A stretch of 64,000 nucleotides of DNA from Streptomyces griseoluteus (GTDB lineage Bacteria; Actinomycetota; Actinomycetes; Streptomycetales; Streptomycetaceae): NCBI RefSeq assembly GCF_004784465.1, contig NZ_SRRU01000001.1, positions 310,001 through 374,000 on the forward strand. The letters are read 5' to 3'. Below, piece by piece: positions 25,947 to 34,807 of the stretch (positions are counted from its first letter, which is position 1; the number at the start of each line of letters is the position of its first letter). The translations under genes were made by a program, and so were the position numbers. The notes beneath the pieces are model-generated. The model was given only the letters and a program-made list of their open reading frames with translations. It was not told the DNA's origin and searched no databases.

Positions 25947-26920
25947 GCGGCGGCCCCGGCGGGGGAGGGGCGGCGGCGCAGCCGGCGCAGCCGGGTGGCG
26001 CGGGCGAGGTCCATCGAGTCCAGCGCCTCGTTCAGCACGTCCTGCGGCATGCGCCTGAGGGCGGCCGCGCTCAGGGATTTCAGTTTTCTCGCCACCGGGG
26101 GCTCGAACCTTTCGATGCTTCCCAGATGGTGGGAAATGATCGCGCAATAGGTGCGCACGGCCTTGGGCAGCAGTTCCTTCGCATCCCGGTCGGCGGCTGT
26201 TTCCGCTATGACCTGGTCGAAGGCGCGCAGGAAATCGAGCTGGCGGACATCGCCGATCTGGGTCAGCGAGGAGGCGACCCCGCGCCGGTAGAAGACGCCG
26301 AGCAGCCCGACCACGGCGAACGACTCCGCCTCCCGGTGCAGGCGCCAGATCCACGGCCGGTCCTCCGCCGTGCGCAGCCCGTCCGTGAAGTGCAGCAGCC
26401 CCCGATCCGCGAGCCGCCGGTGGTAGATCCCGGCCCAGGCGTACGCGTAGTCCACCGACGTCGACCGGTCCGCGGGCAGGATGGCCGCCCTCGGGTCCAG
26501 GACGACATCGCGCCGGCCGTGCGGCACCCGGTGCACCGACCGGGCCCGCGCGGTGCACTGGACATGGTCGGTGCGCAGGAAGTCGCACCCCAGGTCGTCC
26601 ATGCGCGCGACCAGCTGGTCGTAGTAGCCGGGGGCGAGCCAGTCGTCGCCGTCGAGGAACGTCAGGTACTCGCCGCGCGCCCGGTCCAGACCGGTGTTGC
26701 GGGCGGTCGCCAGGCCGCCGTTGCGCTCGTGCCGGACGACGACGGCGCCCGGCAGTTCGCGTTCGGCGCGCTCGAGGATGTCCGGTGTCCCGTCGCGGGA
26801 ACAGTCGTCCACGAGAATGAACTCGTAATCGTCCCGCGCGTTCGCACGAAGACTCCTCAATGTGTCCGGCGCGTATTGCTGCACGTTGTAGAACGGCACG
26901 ATGACCGAGAGCTTGACCAC
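25943..26920 (-). CDS. Family 2 glycosyltransferase
   Basis: A 325-residue GT-A enzyme: KLSVIVPFYNVQQYAPDTLR at the N-terminus, FILVDDCSRDGTPDI, and the metal/nucleotide DxD region in TFLDGDDWLAPGYY. The C-terminal 100 residues are helical and probably an acceptor or membrane-association region. The start is GTG 26920. It is the first gene of the minus-strand half of the cluster, coupled to the polysialyltransferase-like gene, and likely primes or extends the same surface polymer. Confidence 0.85.
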   Translation of the reverse strand: MVKLSVIVPFYNVQQYAPDTLRSLRANARDDYEFILVDDCSRDGTPDILERAERELPGAVVVRHERNGGLATARNTGLDRARGEYLTFLDGDDWLAPGYYDQLVARMDDLGCDFLRTDHVQCTARARSVHRVPHGRRDVVLDPRAAILPADRSTSVDYAYAWAGIYHRRLADRGLLHFTDGLRTAEDRPWIWRLHREAESFAVVGLLGVFYRRGVASSLTQIGDVRQLDFLRAFDQVIAETAADRDAKELLPKAVRTYCAIISHHLGSIERFEPPVARKLKSLSAAALRRMPQDVLNEALDSMDLARATRLRRLRRRPSPAGAAA

Positions 26921-27118
26921 GCCGAGGACGTTAGGGCGGGGCCCGGCATTCGTGTCGACGCTCGCCTTGATACCGGGTGAACGACGCGTGGCGAAGCCGT
27001 GAACCGGGTTTTCCCCGAGCCTGATCCGGGCCCGAATCCCCATTCGTCGATGTGCTGTTAACCGTTTGTTGAGTTCGGGTTGGGCCGGGGCTACGAATCG
27101 CTTCCTAGCGTCCTCTGC

Positions 27119-28453
27119 GTGCCAGCAAGTGCAACGAAGTCCCCGCGGATCGCCGTCCTCGCCGATTCCGACACCCGGTGGAAGTGGGGCGCGCTCACCG
27201 CGCGCCGTATCGCTCCCGCCGCTGCCGGACGGCTCGACGGCTACCTCCTGCGGGGCCGGGCCACCCCGACACCCCGCCAGCTCGCGGAGACCGGCGCCAC
27301 CGCCGACTCGCTCCGCGAGGTCACCGGCGCCGAGTTCCTGCGCGCCATGACCGGGGAGTCCTACGACATCCTGGTCCTCGCGCTGGTCGGCGGCGGGGTG
27401 CAGGCCATGCTGCACGGCCTGAAGCACGCCTGGGGGAGCGGTCCACGCCCGGTCGTCGTCACCGGTTACGTCGGTGTCGTCTACGAGAAGCTCGCCGACG
27501 GCCTGCTGCTGCGGCACGGCGCCGACCTGGTCCTCGCCAACTCGGCCCAGGACGCCGACCGGTTCCGCGCGGTGTACGAGGGGGTCGGGGCGGACGCCGG
27601 GGCGGTCACCGAGGTGGCGCTGCCGTTCCTCGGCGGGGAGGCGTACGCGGGTGAAAGGGCGCCCTCCGCGGATCAGGGGCGGGGGCCCTGCACCGTGACG
27701 TTCGCCGCGCAGCCCTCCGTACCGGAGAACCGCGCTGACCGGACCTACCTGCTGGACCGGCTCATCGCCCACGCCCGGCGGCACCCCGAGCGCGAGGTGC
27801 TGCTCAAGCTGCGCTCCAAGCCCGGTGAACACACCACGCACATCGAGGAGCTGCCGTACCAGAAGCTGGTGCGGGGGCGGGAGCTGCCGGCCAACCTCCG
27901 TCTGGTGTACGGGCACATGGGCGAGGTGCTGGACCGGACCGACCTCCTGGTGACCGTCAGCTCCACCGCGGCCCTGGAGTCCCTGCACCGGCGCATTCCG
28001 ACGGCCGTGCTGACCGACCTCGGGGTGCGGGAGGCGCTGGGCAACCACCACTTCCTGGGCTCCGGGTGCCTCACCTCCTGGGACCGGCTGGACGCCGGGC
28101 ACCGGCCGGAGCCGGACCCCACGTGGCTGGCCCGGCAGGGGGTCGCCGCCGGGGACGGTTCGTACGAGGGCGCCTTCGACGCGGCCCGCGCCCGGATCGC
28201 CACCCTGCTGGAGAGGTCCGGCGCGCTGCCGCCGCTGGAGCCCTACTACACCCCCGGGACCGCGCCCGGCTATCTGCCCGGCATCCTCGCCCGCCACCAC
28301 CTCGGCCCCGACGGCGCCCCGCTGCCCGGCAGCCCCGCCACCCGCGCGGAGGCCGGACCCGTCCGGCAGATCGTGCGCCGGGCCGCCCGAGGCGCGTACC
28401 GGCACGGCGTCCAGCGGGTCGCCCCGGTGATCCGGCGGATGGGCGAGCTGTGA
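27119..28453 (+). CDS. DUF6716 putative glycosyltransferase
   Basis: A 444-residue protein starting SPRIAVLADSDTRWKWGALT, which I associate with the DUF6716 putative glycosyltransferases next to Streptomyces nonulosonate genes. The middle holds a KPHP-like replacement (VLLKLRSKPGEHTTH) and LLVTVSSTAALESLHR, the S-S-T donor-site motif shared with polysialyltransferases, so it may be a second CMP-nonulosonate transferase. The start GTG 27119 lies shortly after TAGCGT without a ribosome site, compatible with a leaderless message. First gene of the plus-strand half. Confidence 0.7.
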   Translation: MPASATKSPRIAVLADSDTRWKWGALTARRIAPAAAGRLDGYLLRGRATPTPRQLAETGATADSLREVTGAEFLRAMTGESYDILVLALVGGGVQAMLHGLKHAWGSGPRPVVVTGYVGVVYEKLADGLLLRHGADLVLANSAQDADRFRAVYEGVGADAGAVTEVALPFLGGEAYAGERAPSADQGRGPCTVTFAAQPSVPENRADRTYLLDRLIAHARRHPEREVLLKLRSKPGEHTTHIEELPYQKLVRGRELPANLRLVYGHMGEVLDRTDLLVTVSSTAALESLHRRIPTAVLTDLGVREALGNHHFLGSGCLTSWDRLDAGHRPEPDPTWLARQGVAAGDGSYEGAFDAARARIATLLERSGALPPLEPYYTPGTAPGYLPGILARHHLGPDGAPLPGSPATRAEAGPVRQIVRRAARGAYRHGVQRVAPVIRRMGEL

Positions 28454-28488
28454 GTACCGCACCTTCTTCCTCTCAAGGAGCTGACCCC

Positions 28489-29742
28489 ATGACCCACTGG
28501 CCCGCCGATCCGGGCGACCCGCCGCGCCGGGTGCTCGCCGTGATCCCGGCGCGCGGCGGCTCCAAGGGGGTGCCGGCCAAGAACCTCGCCCCCGTGGGCG
28601 GCGTCCCGCTGGTGGCCCGCGCGGTGCGCGCCTGTCTGGCCGCCCCCGCCGTCACCGACGTCGTCGTCTCCACCGACGACGCGGCCGTGGCCGCCGCGGC
28701 CCGCGCGGCCGGCGCCGAGGTCGTCACCCGGCCCGCCGCCATCGCCGGCGACACCGCCACCTCCGAGGCCGCCGTCCTGCACGCCCTGGACGCCTTCGAG
28801 GAGCGCGCCCGGGCGGCCGTCGACGTGGTGCTGCTCGTGCAGTGCACCAGCCCCTTCCTGCTCGCGGACGACATCGGCCGGGTCGCCGAGGCGGTCGTCC
28901 GCGACGGCGCCGACACCGCCGTCACCGTCGCCCCGTTCCACGGCTTCGTCTGGCGCGACGGCGATTCCGACCAGCCCGGCGGCTTCGGCGTCAACCACGA
29001 CAAGGCCGTACGTCCCCGCCGCCAGGACCGCCCGCAGGACCTGCTGGAGACGGGCGCCGCCTATGCGATGGACGTGACCGGCTTCCGCGCCCACGGCCAC
29101 CGCTTCTTCGGCCGCACCGAGCTGGTCCGCACCGACCCGGCCCGCGTGCTGGAGATCGACGACCCGCACGACCTGGCCCGCGCCCGCGCCCTGGCCCCGC
29201 TGCTCGACACCGTCCCGGCGGGCGCGCTGCCCACCCTCGACGACGTCGACGCCGTCGTCCTCGACTTCGACGGCACCCAGACCGACGACCGGGTGCTGAT
29301 CGACACGGACGGGCGGGAGTTCGTCTCCGTGCACCGGGGTGACGGGCTCGGCGTCGCCGCGCTGCGCCGCGCCGGGGTGCCGACGCTGATCCTGTCCACC
29401 GAGCAGAACCCCGTCGTCGCCGCCCGCGCCCGCAAGCTCCGGCTGCCGGTGCTGCACGGCATCGACCGCAAGGACCTCGCCCTCAAGCAGTGGTGCGAGG
29501 AGCAGGGCATCGCCCCCGAGCGGGTGCTCTACGCCGGCAACGACGTCAACGACCTGCCCTGCCTCGCCCTCGTCGGCTGGCCCGTCGCGGTCGCCGACGC
29601 CCACGACGCCGTACGCGGCGCCGCCCGCGCCGTCACCACCGTCCCCGGCGGATACGGCGCCGTCCGGGAGATCGCGGGCTGGCTCCTCGGACCCTCCCTC
29701 GACACCCCTCCCCACCCCGTCCCCACGTCCCACAGCAAGTAA
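28489..29742 (+). CDS. CMP-nonulosonate synthetase fused to a HAD phosphatase
   Basis: A 417-residue bifunctional protein. Residues 14-235 are a NeuA-type cytidylyltransferase (VLAVIPARGGSKGVPAKNLA; VVVSTDDAAVAAAAR; LLVQCTSPFLLADDI; DLLETGAAYAMDV). Residues 252-400 are a HAD phosphatase of the KdsC/Kdn-phosphatase type with D259 and D261 in LDFDGTQTDD and GNDVNDLPCL as the acidic motif. The fusion would remove the 9-phosphate from Kdn-9-P and activate Kdn to CMP-Kdn. AAGGAG precedes the ATG. It is followed by the synthase gene. Confidence 0.9.
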   Translation: MTHWPADPGDPPRRVLAVIPARGGSKGVPAKNLAPVGGVPLVARAVRACLAAPAVTDVVVSTDDAAVAAAARAAGAEVVTRPAAIAGDTATSEAAVLHALDAFEERARAAVDVVLLVQCTSPFLLADDIGRVAEAVVRDGADTAVTVAPFHGFVWRDGDSDQPGGFGVNHDKAVRPRRQDRPQDLLETGAAYAMDVTGFRAHGHRFFGRTELVRTDPARVLEIDDPHDLARARALAPLLDTVPAGALPTLDDVDAVVLDFDGTQTDDRVLIDTDGREFVSVHRGDGLGVAALRRAGVPTLILSTEQNPVVAARARKLRLPVLHGIDRKDLALKQWCEEQGIAPERVLYAGNDVNDLPCLALVGWPVAVADAHDAVRGAARAVTTVPGGYGAVREIAGWLLGPSLDTPPHPVPTSHSK

Positions 29743-29753
29743 GGAACACCCTG

Positions 29754-30692
29754 ATGAGCACCAACTCCCGCCTGCGCAGCTTCGGTTCCCGCGAGGCCGG
29801 CCCCGGCCGTCCCGTCTACATCACCGGCGAGATCGGCATCAACCACAACGGTGAGCTGGAGAACGCCTTCAAGCTGATCGACGCCGCCGCCGAGGCCGGC
29901 TGCGACGCCGTGAAGTTCCAGAAGCGCACCCCGGAGATCTGCACCCCGCGCGACCAGTGGGACATCGAGCGCGACACCCCCTGGGGCCGGATGACCTACA
30001 TCGACTACCGCCACCGTGTGGAGTTCGGCGAGGACGAGTACCGCGAGATCGACGCGTACTGCAAGGAGAAGGGGATCGACTGGTTCGCCTCCCCGTGGGA
30101 CACCGAGGCCGTCGCCTTCCTGGAGAAGTTCGACGTCCCCGCCCACAAGGTCGCCTCCGCCTCCCTCACCGACGACGAGCTGCTGCGCGCCCTGCGCGCC
30201 ACCGGCCGCACGGTGATCCTCTCCACCGGCATGTCCACCCCGAAGCAGATCCGCCACGCGGTCGAGGTGCTGGGCTCGGAGAACATCCTGCTCTGCCACG
30301 CCACCTCCACCTACCCGGCCAAGGCCGAGGAGCTGAACCTCCGTGTGATCAACACGCTGGAGAAGGAGTTCCCGAACGTCCCGATCGGCTACTCCGGCCA
30401 CGAGACGGGCCTGCAGACCACGCTGGCCGCCGTCGCCCTCGGCGCCGTCTTCGTCGAGCGCCACATCACCCTGGACCGCGCCATGTGGGGCTCCGACCAG
30501 GCCGCCTCCGTCGAGCCGCAGGGCCTGATCCGCCTGGTCCGCGACATCCGCGCCATCGAGGCGTCCCTCGGCGACGGCGTCAAGAAGGTCTACAACTCCG
30601 AGCTGGGCCCGATGAAGAAGCTGCGCCGGGTCTCCGGTGTGGTCGCCGAGGCGGAGATCGCCGCCGCCGCGGGCGAGCCGGTCACGGTCTGA
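29754..30692 (+). CDS. NeuB-family nonulosonic acid synthase
   Basis: A 312-residue PEP-dependent synthase that condenses a six-carbon sugar with phosphoenolpyruvate. The TIM-barrel signature EIGINHNGELENAFKLIDAA, KFQKRTPEICTP, SASLTDDELLRA, STGMSTPKQI and GYSGHETGL are all present. Typical NeuB is ~345 residues with a C-terminal antifreeze-like (SAF) domain that contacts the partner active site. Here the protein stops after the barrel. It starts 11 bases after the CMP-synthetase/phosphatase gene with AAGGA upstream. It probably makes Kdn(-9-P) for the surface polymer. Confidence 0.88.
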   Translation: MSTNSRLRSFGSREAGPGRPVYITGEIGINHNGELENAFKLIDAAAEAGCDAVKFQKRTPEICTPRDQWDIERDTPWGRMTYIDYRHRVEFGEDEYREIDAYCKEKGIDWFASPWDTEAVAFLEKFDVPAHKVASASLTDDELLRALRATGRTVILSTGMSTPKQIRHAVEVLGSENILLCHATSTYPAKAEELNLRVINTLEKEFPNVPIGYSGHETGLQTTLAAVALGAVFVERHITLDRAMWGSDQAASVEPQGLIRLVRDIRAIEASLGDGVKKVYNSELGPMKKLRRVSGVVAEAEIAAAAGEPVTV

Positions 30693-30737
30693 CCCGACTC
30701 CCCCGACTGCTCTACGACGGGACGGTCACAACCCCCC

Positions 30738-31829
30738 ATGAGCCCTCGCGCCGGACACCCCGGCCCCCCTGCCCGCACGCTCGCCTTCGTGGAGAGCCCG
30801 GTGCAACTGCTGAACGTACTGGAGTGGGCCCACGCGGTCGGGGTGCCGGCGCGCGAGGGGGCCGGGGCGGAGCTGACGCTCGTCGTGCTGGCCCCCACCG
30901 ACCCCATGACCCGGGGCCAGCTGCGCCGCATGGCCGACCTCGCCCGGGACGAGGGGTACGAGGTGCGCTGGGAAGAGGCGCGGGGCGGCGCGAGCGCCCC
31001 GTTCCAGACCGTCGGCGCGCTGGCCGGGGCGCTCCGGCGGGCCGGCCGGATCGTCATGGGCGACCCCTTCTCCCGCTACGTACAGCTCCTGCTCACCATC
31101 ACCCGGGCGCCCGAGCTGGTCGTGGTGGACGACGGCACCGCCACCATGGAGTTCGTCGCCCAGCTGGCCCGCGGGGAACGCCTGGTGCGCTGGCACCGCA
31201 AGGGCGGTCCGCCCGGTCCCCGTGACCTGCTCTTCGCCCCGGTCTCCGCCACCGCCCGGCGCCGGCTCACCCCGAGCGGCGGCCGGCGGGTGGAGGTCTT
31301 CTCCGCGATGCCGGTGACCGAGACCCCGGACGGCGTCACGGTCACCGCCAACGAGTTCGCCTGGACCCGCGCCCGCTTCGGCCCGCCCCGCGTGACGAAG
31401 AGCGCCGACCTGGTCGGCACCTCCCTGGTGGAGACCGGCGTGGTCGACGCCGGCCGCTACCTCGCGGCCGTCCAGGCCCTGGCGAAGGCCCACGGCGCCA
31501 CCCGGTACTTCGCCCACCGCCGCGAGAGCACCCCGAAGCTGCACCGGCTGGCCGTCGAGACCGGCCTGGAGATCGTCCGCCCCGACCTCCCCCTGGAGCT
31601 GATCGCCCGCCGGGGCCCGATCGGCAGCACCGTGCTGAGCTTCCCCTCCACGGTCGTCCACACCCTGCCCCTCGCCCTGAAGGGCACCGGCGTCCGCGTG
31701 GCCGTCTGCGACATAGACCCCGCCTGGCTCACCGCCCACGCCTCGCCCCGCGCCCAGGGCTTCCTCTCCGGCGTGACGGGCACGGCCCGCGACACGCACC
31801 GGCTGACCACGGTGGTGCCGGGGACCTGA
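30738..31829 (+). CDS. Polysialyltransferase/GT52-like protein
   Basis: A 363-residue protein opening ARTLAFVESPVQLLNVLEWA, the start seen in bacterial sialyltransferase-like proteins. LVVVDDGTATMEF, TRYFAHRRESTPKLHRLA and GSTVLSFPSTVVHTLPL resemble the GT52 acceptor/donor segments (H-x-R-E, S-x-P-S-T). It follows the synthase by 45 bases in the same direction. It is probably another CMP-nonulosonate-dependent transferase of this cluster; exact linkage unknown. Confidence 0.65.
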   Translation: MSPRAGHPGPPARTLAFVESPVQLLNVLEWAHAVGVPAREGAGAELTLVVLAPTDPMTRGQLRRMADLARDEGYEVRWEEARGGASAPFQTVGALAGALRRAGRIVMGDPFSRYVQLLLTITRAPELVVVDDGTATMEFVAQLARGERLVRWHRKGGPPGPRDLLFAPVSATARRRLTPSGGRRVEVFSAMPVTETPDGVTVTANEFAWTRARFGPPRVTKSADLVGTSLVETGVVDAGRYLAAVQALAKAHGATRYFAHRRESTPKLHRLAVETGLEIVRPDLPLELIARRGPIGSTVLSFPSTVVHTLPLALKGTGVRVAVCDIDPAWLTAHASPRAQGFLSGVTGTARDTHRLTTVVPGT

Positions 31830-31833
31830 AAGG

Positions 31834-32484
31834 TCAGTCCTTCCGCGCCAGTACGAACCCCCGCGCCCGCGTCTCCTCGCCCTGCGGCTCGCGGACCACG
31901 GACGCGACCAGGGTCAGGCCCGCCTCCGTGAGGCCGGCGGCGATCGCGGCCGGGGAGCGCAGGTAGTAGTCCAGGTCGATCTCGTGGCCGAAGCGTTCCG
32001 TCAGGTGCAGGTGGTCGGCCTCGCCGGTCTGGAAGGCCAGCAGGACCGGCGCGCCGGGGCGCAGCGTGCGGTGGAACTCGGCGAAGGCGCGCGGGAGGGT
32101 GCCGTCCGGTACGTGGATCGTGGAGTAGAGGGCCAGGATGCCGCCGAGGGTGGCGTCCGGGAGGTCCAGCTCGGTCATCGAGCCCACGTGGAAGCGCAGA
32201 CGCGGATGGGCCTCCCGGGCCAGAGTGACCATCGCGGGGGAGAGGTCCACCCCGAACACCGGCACGCCCAGGCTGTCCAGCAGGGCGGTGACGTACCCCG
32301 GCCCACTGCCCAGGTCTGCCACCGGCGCCGGGCCGTTCTCCTTGACGAGCTCGGCGAAAGCGCTGATCAGGGCGCGGTCCAGGGGGTGGGGGAGGCCCGA
32401 GGGGAACCGTTCGGCGTACTCCTTGGCGATGGCGTCGTAGGACGAGCGGGTGGTGTGCAGGAAGTCCGCGTTGCTGTCGGTCAC
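31834..32484 (-). CDS. Class I SAM-dependent methyltransferase
   Basis: A 216-residue methyltransferase. Motif I is VADLGSGPGYVTALL, the acidic ribose-binding end of strand 2 is VFGVDLSPAMV, and post-motifs include GGILALYSTIHV and LRPGAPVLLAFQTGE. The start is GTG 32484. It converges with the nonulosonate operon (four bases between stops). The substrate is unknown. Confidence 0.85.
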   Translation of the reverse strand: MTDSNADFLHTTRSSYDAIAKEYAERFPSGLPHPLDRALISAFAELVKENGPAPVADLGSGPGYVTALLDSLGVPVFGVDLSPAMVTLAREAHPRLRFHVGSMTELDLPDATLGGILALYSTIHVPDGTLPRAFAEFHRTLRPGAPVLLAFQTGEADHLHLTERFGHEIDLDYYLRSPAAIAAGLTEAGLTLVASVVREPQGEETRARGFVLARKD

Positions 32485-32705
32485 GCCGCCGCACCCTACC
32501 GGCGCCGCCGCGCCGCGCGGGTCCGGTCCATGGACAAACCGAGCGCCGGGGCGGCGGGCGTGGTATCCGTGGAGGGAGAAAGAAAGGTTTTACCCAACCC
32601 AGTCCGCCGCCATGCGTCCGCCGGTCAAGTTTTCTTCCCTCCAACGGGCTTAACTTTTGTTGATCGAGGGTCAGTTGACCGTCCGGGCGTCCTACCCTTC
32701 AGAGG

Positions 32706-33944
32706 GTGAACCGATTGATGACCCGAGAGACCGTGGCCGACCTCCCCGGTGCTGTGCTCCCCGGCGCGCTCAGCGAGTCACTGCACGCCGAGCTCGTAGC
32801 CTTCCGCCGCGACCTGCACATGCACCCCGAGCTGGGCAACCAGGAGTTCCGCACCACCGCCGCCATCAAGGAGCGGCTGGAGCGGGCGGGCCTCAAGCCC
32901 CGCGTCCTGGTCACCGGAACCGGGCTCATCTGCGACATCGGGCACACCGAGGGCGAGCGCTCCGGCTTGCCGCTGCTGGCCCTGCGCGCGGACATCGACG
33001 CGCTGCCCATCCCGGACACCAAGGACTGCGCCTACCGGTCCACCGTGCCCGACCGCGCCCACGCCTGCGGCCACGACGTGCACACCACCGTCGTGCTCGG
33101 CGCCGGCCTGGTCCTCGCCGCGCTGCACGCGCAGGGCCTGCTGTGCCGCCCGGTGCGGCTGATCTTCCAGCCCGCCGAGGAGCAGCTCCCCGGCGGCGCC
33201 CTGACCGCCATCGCCGACGGCGCCCTCGAAGGCGTCAGCCGCATCCTCGCCCTGCACTGCGACCCCAGGGTGGAGTGCGGCCGGATCGGCCTGAGGCACG
33301 GCCCGATCACCAGCGCCTGCGACCGGCTCGACGTGGCCCTGGACGGCCCCGGCGGCCACACCGCCCGGCCGCACCTGACCACCGACCTGGTCACCGCCGC
33401 CGCCCGTGTCGCCACCGACGTGCCCGCGCTGATCGCCCGCCGTGTCGACACCCGCAGCGGACTCGCCCTGACCTGGGGCCGTATCGAGTCGGGCCACGCG
33501 GCCAACGTCATCCCGCAGCACGCCGAGCTCTCCGGCACCGTCCGCTGCCTGGACCTGGACGCCTGGCGGGACGCGCCCGACATCGTGCACGCCGCCATCG
33601 ACGAGGTCGCCACCCTGCACGGCGCCAAGTCGGAGATCACCTACGTGCGCGGGGTGCCGCCGGTGGTCAACGACCGGGAGTCCGCCGAGCTGCTGCGCCG
33701 CGCCATGGTCGCCCGCTGCGGGCTGGACTCGGTGGAGAGCACCGAGCAGAGCCTCGGCGGCGAGGACTTCTCCTGGTACCTGGAGCACGTCCCCGGCGCC
33801 ATGGCACGCCTCGGCGTCCGCCGCCCCGGTGAGCGGACCGTACGCGATCTGCACCAGGGTGACTTCGACGCCGACGAGAACGCGATCACCGTCGGCGTCG
33901 AACTCTTCACCGCGGCGGCCCTGATGGAGTGCCCCGAGGTCTGA
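32706..33944 (+). CDS. M20 family amidohydrolase/peptidase
   Basis: A 412-residue zinc amidohydrolase of the IAA-amino acid/N-acyl amino acid hydrolase group. ELVAFRRDLHMHPELGNQEF is the family opening. Metal and catalytic residues lie in ALRADIDALPI, HACGHDVHT and FQPAEEQLPGG, with the dimerisation lid around GPGGHTARPH and SLGGEDFSWYL near the end. The start is GTG 32706; ATG 32718 is an alternative. It lies divergent from the methyltransferase across 221 bases. A strong bidirectional terminator follows. Confidence 0.87.
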   Translation: MNRLMTRETVADLPGAVLPGALSESLHAELVAFRRDLHMHPELGNQEFRTTAAIKERLERAGLKPRVLVTGTGLICDIGHTEGERSGLPLLALRADIDALPIPDTKDCAYRSTVPDRAHACGHDVHTTVVLGAGLVLAALHAQGLLCRPVRLIFQPAEEQLPGGALTAIADGALEGVSRILALHCDPRVECGRIGLRHGPITSACDRLDVALDGPGGHTARPHLTTDLVTAAARVATDVPALIARRVDTRSGLALTWGRIESGHAANVIPQHAELSGTVRCLDLDAWRDAPDIVHAAIDEVATLHGAKSEITYVRGVPPVVNDRESAELLRRAMVARCGLDSVESTEQSLGGEDFSWYLEHVPGAMARLGVRRPGERTVRDLHQGDFDADENAITVGVELFTAAALMECPEV

Positions 33945-33973
33945 CCCGGCCCTGCCGGGAGGGCACAGCAAGA

Positions 33974-34004
33974 GGGCGGCACCCGTCGAGACCGGGTGCC
34001 GCCC
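33974..34004. terminator. Bidirectional terminator
   Basis: GGGCGGCACCCG (33974-33985) and CGGGTGCCGCCC (33993-34004) form a perfect 12-bp stem with a seven-base loop, followed on the plus strand by ACTTTTA. It lies between the convergent amidohydrolase and small secreted protein genes. Confidence 0.85.
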
Positions 34005-34019
34005 ACTTTTACCCCTGGG

Positions 34020-34361
34020 TCAGATGCGGTAGACGTAAGCCCCGACCTTGTAGACGCCGATGTTCGGGTCGTCGGCGCACTTCTTGCTGGACGTCTCCCC
34101 GTTGCCCTTGCCGGGACCGTAGAGGGTCCACTGCTTACCGTCGGGGCCCATGCAGATGACCTTCACTTGCACGCGTTCCACGAGCGGGAGCATTCCCGTG
34201 CACCGCGCGTACCCGGTCCAGGGCGCCTTGCTCGACTTCCAGACATCGCAATCGGCCTTCTGCACGCCCGTCTCCGCCGCGGTCGCCGCGGACGCGTTGG
34301 GCAGCATGCCGATGGACAGCGCGACACCGATTCCTGTCGCCAGGGAAAGCAGCTTCTTCAT
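34020..34361 (-). CDS. Small secreted four-cysteine protein, copy A
   Basis: 113 residues. A signal peptide (KKLLSLATGIGVALSIGMLP then NASA) is followed by a mature ~85-residue domain with four cysteines: ADCDVW, YARCTG, VICMG and KKCADD. Residues WKSSKAPWTGY and CADDPNIGVYKVG are shared almost exactly with the neighbouring gene. The ATG at 34361 has GAGGA upstream. Cysteine spacing suggests two disulfides in a compact beta-rich exoprotein. I recognise no family; codon third positions are less GC-biased than in nearby genes. Confidence 0.75.
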   Translation of the reverse strand: MKKLLSLATGIGVALSIGMLPNASAATAAETGVQKADCDVWKSSKAPWTGYARCTGMLPLVERVQVKVICMGPDGKQWTLYGPGKGNGETSSKKCADDPNIGVYKVGAYVYRI

Positions 34362-34408
34362 CGTTCCTCTTCTGTGTGGCCTGTCGGGGTGACCCCCGCT
34401 CCTGACGG

Positions 34409-34726
34409 TCAGTGGTCGAACGAGATGCCTACCTTGTAGACGCCGATGTTCGGGTCGTCGGCGCACTTCTTCTTCGACGTCCCGGTGTTGCCCGTCCACG
34501 GCCCGTAGGCGACCCACGTCTTGCCGTCAGGCCCCATGCAGGTCACCTTGACGCGGAACTTGTCGGTGATGCCCATTTTGCTGCAGTAGGCATAACCGGT
34601 CCAAGGAGCGCTGCTGCTTTTCCATGTGTTGCAGTCGCCGGCCGCCGACGCGTTCGGTGCGGAAATGAAGCTTCCGGCCAGCATCGCGAAAGCGAGGCCC
34701 GAAACCACACGAACTCTGTTTTTCAT
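34409..34726 (-). CDS. Small secreted four-cysteine protein, copy B
   Basis: 105 residues, paralogous to copy A 47 bases downstream. The signal peptide is VRVVSGLAFAMLAGSFISAP then NASAA. The mature part has cysteines in GDCNTW, YAYCSK, VTCMG and KKCADD, plus the shared WKSSSAPWTGY and CADDPNIGVYKVG stretches. The ATG at 34726 has GGGGG upstream. The C-terminus differs (ISFDH versus AYVYRI). The two probably form an operon. No function can be inferred beyond secretion. Confidence 0.75.
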   Translation of the reverse strand: MKNRVRVVSGLAFAMLAGSFISAPNASAAGDCNTWKSSSAPWTGYAYCSKMGITDKFRVKVTCMGPDGKTWVAYGPWTGNTGTSKKKCADDPNIGVYKVGISFDH

Positions 34727-34792
34727 TTGTCCCCCGTGAGCGATCTGCTTTGGGCAAAGAATTTCTATCAGCTTCGTAAAGCGCTGGCAATA

Positions 34793-34807
34793 GGAATTAC
34801 GTATTCC
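34793..34807 (-). promoter_or_regulatory. Palindromic site upstream of the secreted pair
   Basis: GGAATTACGTATTCC is a near-perfect palindrome 67 bases upstream of the copy B start, and GGAATA recurs just to its right. It lies in an AT-rich patch where the promoter of the pair is expected. Confidence 0.4.

Noticed and set aside
32675..32698. TTGACC ... TACCCT as a promoter for the M20 amidohydrolase
   Set aside because: The spacer is only 12 bases, too short for a standard promoter.
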